A stretch of DNA of 53,889 bases from JADJPL01 sp964607915 (GTDB lineage: Bacteria > Bacteroidota > Bacteroidia > Chitinophagales > Saprospiraceae): contig CAZSMU010000009.1 in the NCBI GenBank assembly GCA_964607915.1, positions 1-53,889 on the forward strand, written 5' to 3'. The stretch's first letter is position 1, and each line of letters begins with the position of its first letter. The notes under the pieces were generated by a model. That model did no database searches and had not been told where the DNA came from. It saw nothing but the letters and a program-made list of their open reading frames with translations. The position numbers and the translations under genes are program-made. Shown here piece by piece: positions 24,512 to 31,734 of the stretch.

Positions 24512-25927
24512 TTAAAAATCCTCTAGTTTTTCCAGCAGCCATTTTTGGTTGGCCACATTGGGGGTGTTTTGTATCTCGGTGCGCAGGCGCTCTATATTAA
24601 CCGCATCGCCTTGTCGCAGGCGGGTCAATTTTTTGGTAAAGCCGATGAGGTTTTTGTACGCTTCTTTGGTGCGTTCGGGAATATCTTTTTTCCGGTTGAG
24701 GTATGTGCGGAAGCTTTCGAACAGGGAGTACAGAGGTTCCCACTCGTCGGTATCGTAATAAACCCTCAGCAGCATATCTTTGGAGTTGAGGTTATAGGTG
24801 ATGTCCTCATATTCCAGGAAGCGCAGCATTTCGACGACTTTGGCGTACTTTTTCTCGTAGAAATAGACTTGGGCGAGGTTGAAGGAGCGGGCGTTTTCCC
24901 GGTTTTCTTCGGGCAGGTACTGTAAGTAATCGTCTATGAAGCGGTGGGTCCACGCATAGTCGCCTACGCGCAGCCCGACGACGACGATGTTGCGGAAGTC
25001 CCAGGGGGAGAGTTCCCCTTCGCGGATGATGATGCGCCGCTCGAGCACGCTTTGGTAGAGGGAGAAGAGTTCCTGGAGGTACTGCGTATGTCCCCGGTTG
25101 ATTTGTATGACGCAGTAGTTCTGGGCCAGGCTGTACAAGTCGCTGGCTTCCTCCTGGGGGAATTTCATACCGTATTTATCGAGCAGTTGCCGCAATTCGT
25201 AGTAGGGTTTTTCATCGCCGGGGAAGCGGTAGAGGTTGACCACCTGGTAATAGATCGCGATGGGCGGGATTTCGGTGAGGTTATTTTGTTCGACGTACTG
25301 GATGACTTCTTCCATGAGGTGGAGTTGGTAGTCGCGTGCCGAGAGGTTTTGGCGGTGCAGGACGTTGCAGTAGATCCACAGTTTTTCGGCGATGTAGAAG
25401 TAGTCCAGGTTGCGGGATATTTCCTCCCAGTTGGACTCTACCGTCCGTTTGATTTCAAAGTTGGAGAGGTCGTAGCGCCGTTTTTCAAAAAGGTAGTTGT
25501 CGTAGTAAAAATCGGCATTTCGGTGGGGGGATTTTTGGAAGTATTCCTCGGTGGCCCGCAGGGAGGATTTGTTGAGGGGCTCCAGCTTTTTGTTGTTGAC
25601 GGCTTCGAGCAGGAGCAGGTTCCGGCCGCTTGCTTTTTCTTCGTACAACTGCAGCGCGAGGAAGTTCTCGAGGTGTTTGAGCTGGTCGGAAAAAAATTTG
25701 CGGAGGCGGACGTCGTCGTAGGTACCGGGCAGCCCCAATGCTGACCATATCGCTTGTTTGTCCCATTGTTTTTCGCGCAGGCGCGAGGCCTCGGCCTGCA
25801 GGAGTTCGAAGAGGCGGGTCTGGGTTTCGCTGGCATTGAAGTAGGGGGAGTCCAGGTATTTTTTAAAGCGGCTTTGGTCTGCCTTGCTCAATTTGGACAG
25901 TACCTGAAAGAGTTTGGTGTTCCGCAT
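24512..25927 (-). CDS. Helical-repeat protein of unknown function
   Basis: I do not recognise a named family. The protein of 471 residues is almost entirely alpha-helical by composition, rich in Leu, Tyr, Phe, Arg and Glu, with no signal peptide and no transmembrane stretch. From about residue 150 to 430 it shows helical pairs spaced like TPR or other solenoid repeats (for example SFNLAQVYFYEKKYAKVVEMLRFLE around 355-380). The N-terminal segment KLFQVLSKLSKADQSRFKKYL looks like a conserved opening motif of a Saprospiria/Cytophagia family (from memory, not searched). No catalytic motif is seen. A role as a cytoplasmic scaffold is a guess. It follows the thioredoxin-like gene with 27 bases between them. 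Confidence 0.7.
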   Translation of the reverse strand: MRNTKLFQVLSKLSKADQSRFKKYLDSPYFNASETQTRLFELLQAEASRLREKQWDKQAIWSALGLPGTYDDVRLRKFFSDQLKHLENFLALQLYEEKASGRNLLLLEAVNNKKLEPLNKSSLRATEEYFQKSPHRNADFYYDNYLFEKRRYDLSNFEIKRTVESNWEEISRNLDYFYIAEKLWIYCNVLHRQNLSARDYQLHLMEEVIQYVEQNNLTEIPPIAIYYQVVNLYRFPGDEKPYYELRQLLDKYGMKFPQEEASDLYSLAQNYCVIQINRGHTQYLQELFSLYQSVLERRIIIREGELSPWDFRNIVVVGLRVGDYAWTHRFIDDYLQYLPEENRENARSFNLAQVYFYEKKYAKVVEMLRFLEYEDITYNLNSKDMLLRVYYDTDEWEPLYSLFESFRTYLNRKKDIPERTKEAYKNLIGFTKKLTRLRQGDAVNIERLRTEIQNTPNVANQKWLLEKLEDF

Positions 25928-25954
25928 GGCACGTAGTATGTTTCCGGGCAGGTT

Positions 25955-26521
25955 CTAATATCCCGGGGGTTTAGCGGTTTTGAGATAGGTTGCCCAGGGG
26001 GTGTGCTGGTAGGCATCCGAATAGACGTACTGCATGATGAGCAGGAGTTCTTCCGGGGTTTTGAACCCGGATATGGACTGGACGACCGCGTCGTTTTCAT
26101 CTAAAAAAATGACAGAGGGGAAGGTTACCCGGCCATTGAGCAGGAAGGCCACCCATTCATTATAGCCCTTTGGGCCTACTTTGGTAAAGTTGAATTTCTT
26201 GCCTTTGAAGGTTACCTCTTCTTTTTCTTCACCATTGAAGCGGACCGGTTGGAAGCGTTCGTTCATGTACCGGGCGACATTGGGCTGGGCAAAGGTTTCG
26301 AGTTCCATTTTTTTGCACCAGTTGCACCAGTCGGCATAAATAAAGATGAGGGTTTTCCGGTTTTTAGTCCGGTTGCCCTGGGATATGGATTCCCATCCGG
26401 ACCAGTTGGGTTCGTTGGGCCGTGCGGTCGCCGGCCGACCGGGTTGAAAACTCTGGGCAGATAAAGCGGGGGCGGCCAGCAGGAAAGGCAACAGCAAAAT
26501 AGGGAATAAAGCGATGCGCAT
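25955..26521 (-). CDS. Exported thioredoxin-fold protein (DUF255/thioredoxin_7-like)
   Basis: This is a 188-residue periplasmic protein with a cleavable signal peptide (MRIALFPILLLPFLLAAPAL, then SAQS). The thioredoxin-like fold has the redox motif in YADWCNWCKKME (Cys66 and Cys69), the ETFAQPNVARYMNERFQPV helix, and the cis-proline loop VTFPSVIFLDEND. The CNWC pair with Trp-Cys spacing is of the thioredoxin_7/DUF255 type. It probably reduces or oxidises envelope disulfides, with the partner unknown. The C-terminus ends in YLKTAKPPGY. It may be co-transcribed with the helical protein just downstream. Confidence 0.87.
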   Translation of the reverse strand: MRIALFPILLLPFLLAAPALSAQSFQPGRPATARPNEPNWSGWESISQGNRTKNRKTLIFIYADWCNWCKKMELETFAQPNVARYMNERFQPVRFNGEEKEEVTFKGKKFNFTKVGPKGYNEWVAFLLNGRVTFPSVIFLDENDAVVQSISGFKTPEELLLIMQYVYSDAYQHTPWATYLKTAKPPGY

Positions 26522-26604
26522 TGGATACGGTTTATCTATATCGTCTGGTAATAATGCCTAAAGAACACTATTTTGCCGCACAATACCATCGGCGCCTGAC
26601 CACT

Positions 26605-27675
26605 TTAAAACAAGTTTAACGCTTCTTCGTTCCGGAAATAGCGTATTTCGTCGCCTTCTATTTGCGTACAGGCGAGCGGCGGGACGGGTAGCGAGGGTGC
26701 GGGTAGTCCGTTTGCCAGGAAGGAACCCGTGCTATGGATGACCCGTGCTTCGTCCCATAAGCCTTGTTGGACAAACTGTTGCAGTACGGCTGCACCTCCT
26801 TCTACCAGGAGAATACCAATTTTTTGGAGGTACAGTCGGTGGAGCAAGTCGTGCAGCAGCGAGGGACTCTCAAAATCCACGGCTTCGATTTGCGCCCGCC
26901 CGGAGTAAGCAAGCGGCGACTGCCCATTTTGAACGAAGACGATAGGTGGTTTAGGATGCTGGAAAACCTGGAGTTCCGCTGGCAAGATACCGCGTCTGTC
27001 GAGCAGGACGGGGACAGGGGATTTGCCAAAAAAATACCGGTTGTCGAGGGAAGGATTATCGTGGAGGGCAGTGGTGGTACCTACGAGGATGGCATCGGAT
27101 TCCATGCGCCATTTGTGGGTGAGCCGGCGCGAAGCAGCTCCGCTGATCCAGAGCGGTTGGCGGTCGGGAGCTGCGATGAGGCCGTTCCGCGTTTCAGCCC
27201 ATTTCAGCAGGACATACGGCCTTTTCTTTCGCAGGAAGAGGGCTGCGGGGCGGGACAGTTCGAGGCCTTTTTCCTCTAGTACGCCTGTGGTGACGTGTAC
27301 GCCTCCCCGACGCAACTGCTCCACGCCCCTTCCGCTGACCAGGGGTGAAAAATCCAGGCAGGAGACAACGACTCTAGGGATGCGGTGTTCCAGGATGAGA
27401 TCGGAGCAGGGCGGGGTTTTTCCATATGTACAGCAGGGTTCGAGGGAGACGTACAGCGTACTGCGGGGCAGGAGCGCCCGGTCAGAAGCAGCTACGCTGT
27501 GTATGGCGTTGACTTCCGCATGGGCTTTGCCGAATGCTGCATGATAGCCTTCGCCGATAATCCGGTCCTCATGCACCAGTACTGCTCCTACCATCGGGTT
27601 GGGGGATACCCGCCCGGCGCCTAATCGAGCCAGGTCAAAACAGCGCTCCATGTATTTTTCATCCGCAAGAGGCAT
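26605..27675 (-). CDS. ribD: Riboflavin biosynthesis bifunctional deaminase/reductase RibD
   Basis: This is a 356-residue bifunctional enzyme of vitamin B2 synthesis: an N-terminal deaminase acts on the pyrimidine intermediate and a C-terminal reductase converts ribosyl to ribityl. Zinc ligands of the deaminase are His52 and Glu54 in KAHAEVNAI, and Cys81 and Cys90 in PCCTYGKTPPC. The substrate loop VSPNPMVGAVLV is intact. The reductase part starts near 148 (RPYVLLKWAETRNGLIA) and contains ESDAILVGTTTALHDNPSLDNR, typical of RibD_C, ending VEGGAAVLQQFVQQGLWDEARV. Length is normal. It is alone here, not clustered with other rib genes, which is usual in Bacteroidota. No FMN riboswitch-like leader was recognised upstream. 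Confidence 0.96.
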   Translation of the reverse strand: MPLADEKYMERCFDLARLGAGRVSPNPMVGAVLVHEDRIIGEGYHAAFGKAHAEVNAIHSVAASDRALLPRSTLYVSLEPCCTYGKTPPCSDLILEHRIPRVVVSCLDFSPLVSGRGVEQLRRGGVHVTTGVLEEKGLELSRPAALFLRKKRPYVLLKWAETRNGLIAAPDRQPLWISGAASRRLTHKWRMESDAILVGTTTALHDNPSLDNRYFFGKSPVPVLLDRRGILPAELQVFQHPKPPIVFVQNGQSPLAYSGRAQIEAVDFESPSLLHDLLHRLYLQKIGILLVEGGAAVLQQFVQQGLWDEARVIHSTGSFLANGLPAPSLPVPPLACTQIEGDEIRYFRNEEALNLF

Positions 27676-28037
27676 ATTAAAATTAGGTTTGGAAAAGAAA
27701 ATAAGGCAAATAGTTGAAAATCGTGTATCAAATTAGGTAAAATACAAAAAAATAATAGACTAATACCAAGTATTTTGTATTTTTACAGCGTAAACATTTG
27801 TCTGGTAATCTGAAAGCACTACGCCTCACAACTGCCCATTGAACATTGACTTTTAAAAATGCAAACCAGTCTTCGGGTATCGGTTTGCAATCCCCGACTC
27901 CACGCCGCACCCTTTGCATGTTTCAAACCCCATTAGCCCTCTCATGACAAAAGGAATGCTGGTTTTGGGTCCTAAGGCGTTTCCCTTGTGCGAAGAAGAC
28001 GCTGCCGTTTATCACACCTTAAAAACCTGTCGGGCAA
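27676..28037. other. 362-bp AT-rich divergent intergenic region with one short overlapping frame
   Basis: The region separates ribD (minus) from the AP2 protein (plus). An 11-bp inverted repeat AAAATACAAAA / TTTTGTATTTT lies at 27739-27749 and 27773-27783. From 27944 an ATG opens a 48-codon frame that ends at 28090 inside the AP2 gene in another frame. It could be a leader or the original N-terminus after a frameshift. No TAnnTTTG box was found for either gene. Confidence 0.5.
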
Positions 28038-28670
28038 GTGCTTTACAAAGTCAAACTAAAAAACGCAGAGGACCACGTCCTGTTGGATGATACCTCTTAC
28101 GATTACCTGACCAGCGATCCTTACCTGGTAAAGGTAGATTTTATCAATAACCTGCGCAAGCATTCCAGCGGCTGCGCCGTATTCCAAAAGACGTGGAAAC
28201 GAGCAGATGGGGGGTACAAAACGGAAACGATTTACCTGCACAAGCTGATTGCTGAGAAATTCCTGGGGGAGTCCAGGTTGGGCGATAAAAATCTGGTAGG
28301 CGCCAAAAACGGCAATAAGTTGGACTGTCGCCTCGAGAACCTGGCGTACCGATCGCGTTCGGTGGCCAGCCGCAAGCGCAAGACGAGTAGTAAGGCAGGG
28401 TACACAGGGGTCTACAAAGAGAACAACCGCTACCGGGCCGTGATTTCCATCAACCGCAAATCGGTACACATCGGGATGTTCGCCACCGCAGAGGAGGCTG
28501 CCCTGGCATACAATAAAATGTCCAGGAAACTATACGGTGAAGAGGGAAAACTCAACGTAGTCAAGCCGCGGGCCAAGGGCGAAGGGGAGGAGGCAGAAAA
28601 GACACCCGGGAAAGAGGTAAAGGTGGCCAAGTCCGGTCGAAAGAGAAAAGGGGACGATCCAACGGTGTAG
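28038..28670 (+). CDS. AP2-domain DNA-binding protein with degenerate HNH-like N-terminus
   Basis: This is a 210-residue basic protein. Residues 121-175 form an AP2/ERF-type DNA-binding domain: GYTGVYKENNRYRAVI, INRKSVHIGMFATAEEAALA and a YNKMSRKLYGEEGKLN end. Residues 65-105 (IYLHKLIAEKFLGE ... NGNKLDCRLENLAYRS) match the end of HNH homing-endonuclease domains that often accompany AP2 in bacteria and phages. However, the usual VDHINGNKLDNR histidine is missing: the protein reads LVGAKNGNKLDCR, so nuclease activity is doubtful. A Lys/Arg-rich tail (about 176-207) follows. The only usable start in this frame is GTG at 28038, since an in-frame stop lies at 28020-28022. It could be a domesticated homing-endonuclease relic or a regulator. 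No intron or intein is seen nearby. Confidence 0.75.
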   Translation: MLYKVKLKNAEDHVLLDDTSYDYLTSDPYLVKVDFINNLRKHSSGCAVFQKTWKRADGGYKTETIYLHKLIAEKFLGESRLGDKNLVGAKNGNKLDCRLENLAYRSRSVASRKRKTSSKAGYTGVYKENNRYRAVISINRKSVHIGMFATAEEAALAYNKMSRKLYGEEGKLNVVKPRAKGEGEEAEKTPGKEVKVAKSGRKRKGDDPTV

Positions 28671-28677
28671 CGGTGCC

Positions 28678-29349
28678 TCAAGGCCGGGTGGCGCGTACCA
28701 TTTCGCGTTTTCCGGGGGGGCCTGCCAGGGTTTCGAGGGAGAACCCGAGGGCTTTGAGCCGGCGTTTCACGGAGCCCTTAGCGCAGTAGGTCACTAATTT
28801 CCCGCCCTCATTCAGTACCTCGAACATAGTCTTGAGTGCTTCGTCTTCCCAGAGTTCTGGCTGCGCTTCCGGAGCAAAGGCATCGTAGTAGATCAGGTCA
28901 AAACGCCTGGAAAAAGTACATTTCTCCAATGGAATAGCCCTCTTCAGCAACGTAAAGAAGGGGGCTATTTTGCTTTCTATATCCCAGGGGGAGCTGTGTA
29001 AGGTTGGAAAGTACCCGGTGAGATCCCCACCCCCGAGCAGTTGCGGATAGTTCAAGGCCGTTGCCTCGTCTGTGGACAGAGGATGGGCTTCAATCGCTTC
29101 ATACCAGATGGAAACCCTTTTCGATTGGGCTTCTTTCAGGGTGAGCAGGGCATTCAGGCCGGTGCCAAAGCCCATTTCCAGGACGCTCAAACTGCGGTGG
29201 GGAGTCAGTAGCGGCAGGAGGCCTTCCCGGATAAACACGTGGAGGGACTCCTGTATGGCTCCGTATTTGGAGTGGTAGGACACCCCGTACTTTCGTGAGA
29301 GCAGGGAGTGAGATCCGTCCTGCGTCTCGAACAACTCGGTATCTGGCAT
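28678..29349 (-). CDS. mnmD: tRNA 5-methylaminomethyl-2-thiouridine methyltransferase MnmD
   Basis: This is a 223-residue standalone form of the methyltransferase half of MnmC, which finishes the mnm5s2U34 wobble modification of tRNAs for Lys, Glu and Gln. The SAM site is EMGFGTGLNALLTL (58-71). The family signature YYDAFAPEAQPELWEDE is at 154-170, and the C-terminal VTYCAKGSVKRRLKALGF ... GPPGKREMVRA is complete. There is no FAD oxidoreductase half, as in most Bacteroidota. The start at 29349 (MPDTELFETQDGSHSL) matches the family N-terminus. An earlier start would overlap the small lipoprotein gene upstream. That gene ends 25 bases before, so the two are probably one transcript. The gene converges on the AP2 gene, with 7 bases between. 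Confidence 0.92.
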   Translation of the reverse strand: MPDTELFETQDGSHSLLSRKYGVSYHSKYGAIQESLHVFIREGLLPLLTPHRSLSVLEMGFGTGLNALLTLKEAQSKRVSIWYEAIEAHPLSTDEATALNYPQLLGGGDLTGYFPTLHSSPWDIESKIAPFFTLLKRAIPLEKCTFSRRFDLIYYDAFAPEAQPELWEDEALKTMFEVLNEGGKLVTYCAKGSVKRRLKALGFSLETLAGPPGKREMVRATRP

Positions 29350-29374
29350 GCTGTGGAACGTATGGAGGCTTCGG

Positions 29375-29533
29375 TCAGAACAGCGCGACCAGGGCTTCAA
29401 ATAAGTTGCCCATAAACCCTTTGAGGGAAAAATTCGTGGGGCAGCCATAGCCGCGGTTGCAGGAAGAGAGGGCTATCGCCAATACGGCGAGCAGTAACGT
29501 GCGGATGGGTTGCTTTGAGATAAATGACTTCAT
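29375..29533 (-). CDS. Small lipoprotein, 52 residues
   Basis: Starting at 29533, MKSFISKQPIRTLLLAVLAI leads to the lipobox ALSSC (Cys24), followed by a short mature part NRGYGCPTNFSLKGFMGNLFEALVALF. A longer frame from 29632 runs into the repeat element, so the shorter form was chosen. Very short lipoproteins with a GYGCPTNF-like motif occur in many Bacteroidota to my knowledge, but I know of no function. It directly precedes mnmD on the same strand. The mature peptide has one further Cys that might be oxidised or bind something, which is conjecture. Confidence 0.68.
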   Translation of the reverse strand: MKSFISKQPIRTLLLAVLAIALSSCNRGYGCPTNFSLKGFMGNLFEALVALF

Positions 29534-29594
29534 GACAGTTGTTTTAGGAGACAGGGGCCTGCAGGGCCCGGCCTGTCTGTTCATGGAAAATGGA

Positions 29595-29636
29595 TTGCGG
29601 GGAAGGGACGCGTTTGGCAGCCCCCGCAACAAGTCT
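29595..29636. repeat. Intergenic inverted-repeat element, copy D (short, eroded left end)
   Basis: TTGCGGGG (29595-29602) faces CCCCGCAA (29622-29629), and the right end CCCCCGCAACAAGTCT is intact. The left AGACTTG end is lost. It sits between the small lipoprotein start and the pdhB terminator. Confidence 0.6.
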
Positions 29637-29684
29637 TAGGAGAACGACTACCGTCCCTTTATAGTGTGCGGGAAGCGGGAAAAA

Positions 29685-29711
29685 AACAGGGGCTGCTGTA
29701 CAGCCCCTGTT
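29685..29711 (-). terminator. Intrinsic terminator of pdhB
   Basis: AACAGGGGCTG (29685-29695), a 5-base loop and CAGCCCCTGTT (29701-29711) form a perfect 11-bp stem. Read on the minus strand it is followed by TTTT, six bases after the pdhB stop codon. Confidence 0.9.
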
Positions 29712-29716
29712 CGGTT

Positions 29717-30703
29717 TTATCGTTTCATGTACAGTACCTCTTTGGCTGCCCGGATAATCTTGGCGGCATTGGGGAGGTACTCATCTACCAGGGTAGAGGC
29801 GAAGGGCAGGGAAGTGTCGGCAGCATTGACGCGTACGACAGGGGCGTCGAGGTAGTCGAATGCGTTTTTCTGTACGACGTACGCCACTTCCGAAGAGACC
29901 GACGCAAACGGCCAGGATTCGTCAATGACGACCAGGCGGTTGGTTTTTTTCACCGATTCGACGAGGGTATGTACGTCGAGCGGGCGGATGGTGCGCAGGT
30001 CAATGACCTCTGCCGAGACACCCTCTTTGGCGAGTTCTTCAGCGGCTTCCAGGGCGGGGAGCACCATTTTATTGTAGGAAACGAGCGTGATGTCGGTTCC
30101 CGGGCGGCGCACGGCGGCTTTGCCGATGGGCACGAGGTATTCCCCTTCCGGTACAGGTCCTTTATGGGCATAGAGCAGTTCAGACTCCATCATACAGATC
30201 GGGTCATCATCGCGGATAGCAGATTTCAGCAAACCCTTGGCGTCGGCCGGGTCAATACAGCTTATGACCTTGATTCCGGGCACGTTGGCCATCCAGCTTT
30301 CGAAGGTCTGGGAGTGCTGTTGTGCCAACTGGCCGGCCGACCCCGAGGGGCCGCGGAACACAATGGGGCACTTGAACTGGCCGGCGGACTGGGAAAGGGT
30401 TTTTGCGGCGTTGTTCACGATTTGGTCGAAAGCGAGTATAGCGAAATTCCAGGTCATGAACTCTACGATGGGGCGCAGCCCGTTCATAGCGGCCCCGACT
30501 CCGATGCCGGCGAAACCCAGTTCCGCGATAGGGGTATCAATGACCCGTTTGGCACCGAACTCGGCCAACATGCCCTTGCTCACTTTATAGGCGCCGTCGT
30601 ATTCGGCGACTTCTTCCCCCATAAGGAAGACCCGGTCGTCGCGCCGCATCTCTTCGATCATGGCCTCGCGCAGTGCATCGCGGAGGGTCAATTCTCTAAC
30701 CAT
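29717..30703 (-). CDS. pdhB: Pyruvate dehydrogenase E1 component, beta subunit
   Basis: This 328-residue subunit forms with E1 alpha the thiamine-diphosphate site that decarboxylates pyruvate. The N-terminus begins VRELTLRDALREAMIEEMRR. Typical segments are VFLMGEEVAEYDGAYKVSKGM, DTPIAELGFAGIGVGAAMNG, the ThDP-aminopyrimidine-contacting EFMTWNFAILAFDQIVNNAAK, and the C-terminal TPxxVExxK-like VIDLRTIRPLDVHTLVESVKKT. Length fits the alpha2beta2 type. The alpha subunit and the E2/E3 genes are not next to it, so the complex is encoded at scattered loci, as is common in this group. A branched-chain E1 beta could look similar, but the sequence is closer to PDH as I recall it. It has a strong terminator and a possible promoter of its own. 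Confidence 0.93.
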   Translation of the reverse strand: MVRELTLRDALREAMIEEMRRDDRVFLMGEEVAEYDGAYKVSKGMLAEFGAKRVIDTPIAELGFAGIGVGAAMNGLRPIVEFMTWNFAILAFDQIVNNAAKTLSQSAGQFKCPIVFRGPSGSAGQLAQQHSQTFESWMANVPGIKVISCIDPADAKGLLKSAIRDDDPICMMESELLYAHKGPVPEGEYLVPIGKAAVRRPGTDITLVSYNKMVLPALEAAEELAKEGVSAEVIDLRTIRPLDVHTLVESVKKTNRLVVIDESWPFASVSSEVAYVVQKNAFDYLDAPVVRVNAADTSLPFASTLVDEYLPNAAKIIRAAKEVLYMKR

Positions 30704-30775
30704 TGATAATGTGTTGTTTACGTGAAAGGCGATTTTCTTTGTTTTCAGAAACGCCGGAAACCGTTAAAAACAGCG

Positions 30776-30783
30776 CAAAAATA
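30776..30783 (-). promoter_or_regulatory. Candidate -7 box for pdhB
   Basis: The minus strand reads TATTTTTG, 73 bases before the pdhB start, in the 123-base gap after the aldolase gene. It supports an independent pdhB transcript. Confidence 0.4.
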
Positions 30784-30826
30784 GAAAACACTTTTTTCCA
30801 AACAGAGGTACGCGCAAAAATGTTTT

Positions 30827-31714
30827 TCACCGCTCGGCCAATAGTTGGGCGATGGCGTCTTTTCCTTTGTCGGAGAGGGGTTGCAGGGGGCTGCGTACTT
30901 CTCCTGCAAGATAGCCTCTCAGGGTACAGGCATATTTCAGCCCTGCCACGCCATAGGTGGCGGTGACGGCGTGGTTTACGGGCACCCATTTCCGGTATAG
31001 TGCTTCGGCGGCGGCTGGATGCCCGGCTTCAAACAAAGACTGTATTTCGACCAGTTCGGCAGGGGCACAGTTGGCCAGGGCCATAATCCCTGCTTGTACG
31101 CCGAGCATCAAGGCCGGGTACCAGACCCCTGCTGTGCCGGTGAGGATCTGGAAGTGGGGGTCTGCGACGCGCTGAAATTCCACCAATTGCGCGATATTGC
31201 CGCTGCTGTCTTTCATACCTATGATGTTGGGGTGTCGGCTGAGCACCTCAACAACCCGGTTGGATACGTTGATGTTCGTGTATTTCGGCACGTTGTAGAT
31301 GAGCACGGGGATATGTGCTTTATCGGCTACTTCCTGAAAATGCCGGATTTGTGCGTCGTCAGAGAGGGAGTCTTTGTAGTAGAATGGCGTCAATACAAGG
31401 GCTGCCTGTGCCCCTTCGCGGGCGGCCAGGTTGGTGAGGCGTATGGTTTCCACGGTGGACTCCATCCCGGTACCGGCCAGGAGTACGTGGTGGGGCAGTG
31501 CCGCAGCGGCGGTGCGCGCGATGAGCTCGAGTTTTTCAGGCTCGCTCAGGGAGGCGGCTTCGCTATTAGAGCCCAGCACGAGATAGCCACCGAGCCCGGC
31601 TGGATTCCATCGGGCGATATTGTGCTCCAGGGCGAGGTAATCTACTGCGCCATCGGAAGAAAACGGAGTAATCATCGGGGGGATGACCCCTTTGAAACGG
31701 ATGTTGGTCTGCAT
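30827..31714 (-). CDS. DHDPS/NAL-superfamily aldolase, most like 4-hydroxy-2-oxoglutarate aldolase (HOGA1-type)
   Basis: This is a 295-residue class I (Schiff-base) aldolase of the DapA/NanA fold. The catalytic Lys168 is in NIIGMKDSSG, Tyr140 is in LIYNVPKYT, and a GSNSE loop at 48-52 replaces the GTTGE of true DapA. The pattern LLAGTGMEST, VLTPFYYK, NIIGMKDS, ALAN and the end RSPLQPLS follows human HOGA1, which splits 4-hydroxy-2-oxoglutarate into pyruvate and glyoxylate (comparison from memory). DapA itself is less likely given the altered GSN loop. It lies 20 bases downstream of the M50 protease gene on the same strand, though a functional link is not obvious. 2-keto-3-deoxy-sugar acid aldolase is another possible activity. 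Confidence 0.85.
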   Translation of the reverse strand: MQTNIRFKGVIPPMITPFSSDGAVDYLALEHNIARWNPAGLGGYLVLGSNSEAASLSEPEKLELIARTAAAALPHHVLLAGTGMESTVETIRLTNLAAREGAQAALVLTPFYYKDSLSDDAQIRHFQEVADKAHIPVLIYNVPKYTNINVSNRVVEVLSRHPNIIGMKDSSGNIAQLVEFQRVADPHFQILTGTAGVWYPALMLGVQAGIMALANCAPAELVEIQSLFEAGHPAAAEALYRKWVPVNHAVTATYGVAGLKYACTLRGYLAGEVRSPLQPLSDKGKDAIAQLLAER

Positions 31715-31734
31715 GGGTATATTCGTCTTATGCG

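Noticed and set aside
27739..27783. 11-bp AT-rich inverted repeat upstream of ribD and the AP2 gene
   Set aside because: The arms are simple A/T sequence in an AT-rich gap with a long spacer. It is not distinctive enough to call an operator or riboswitch.
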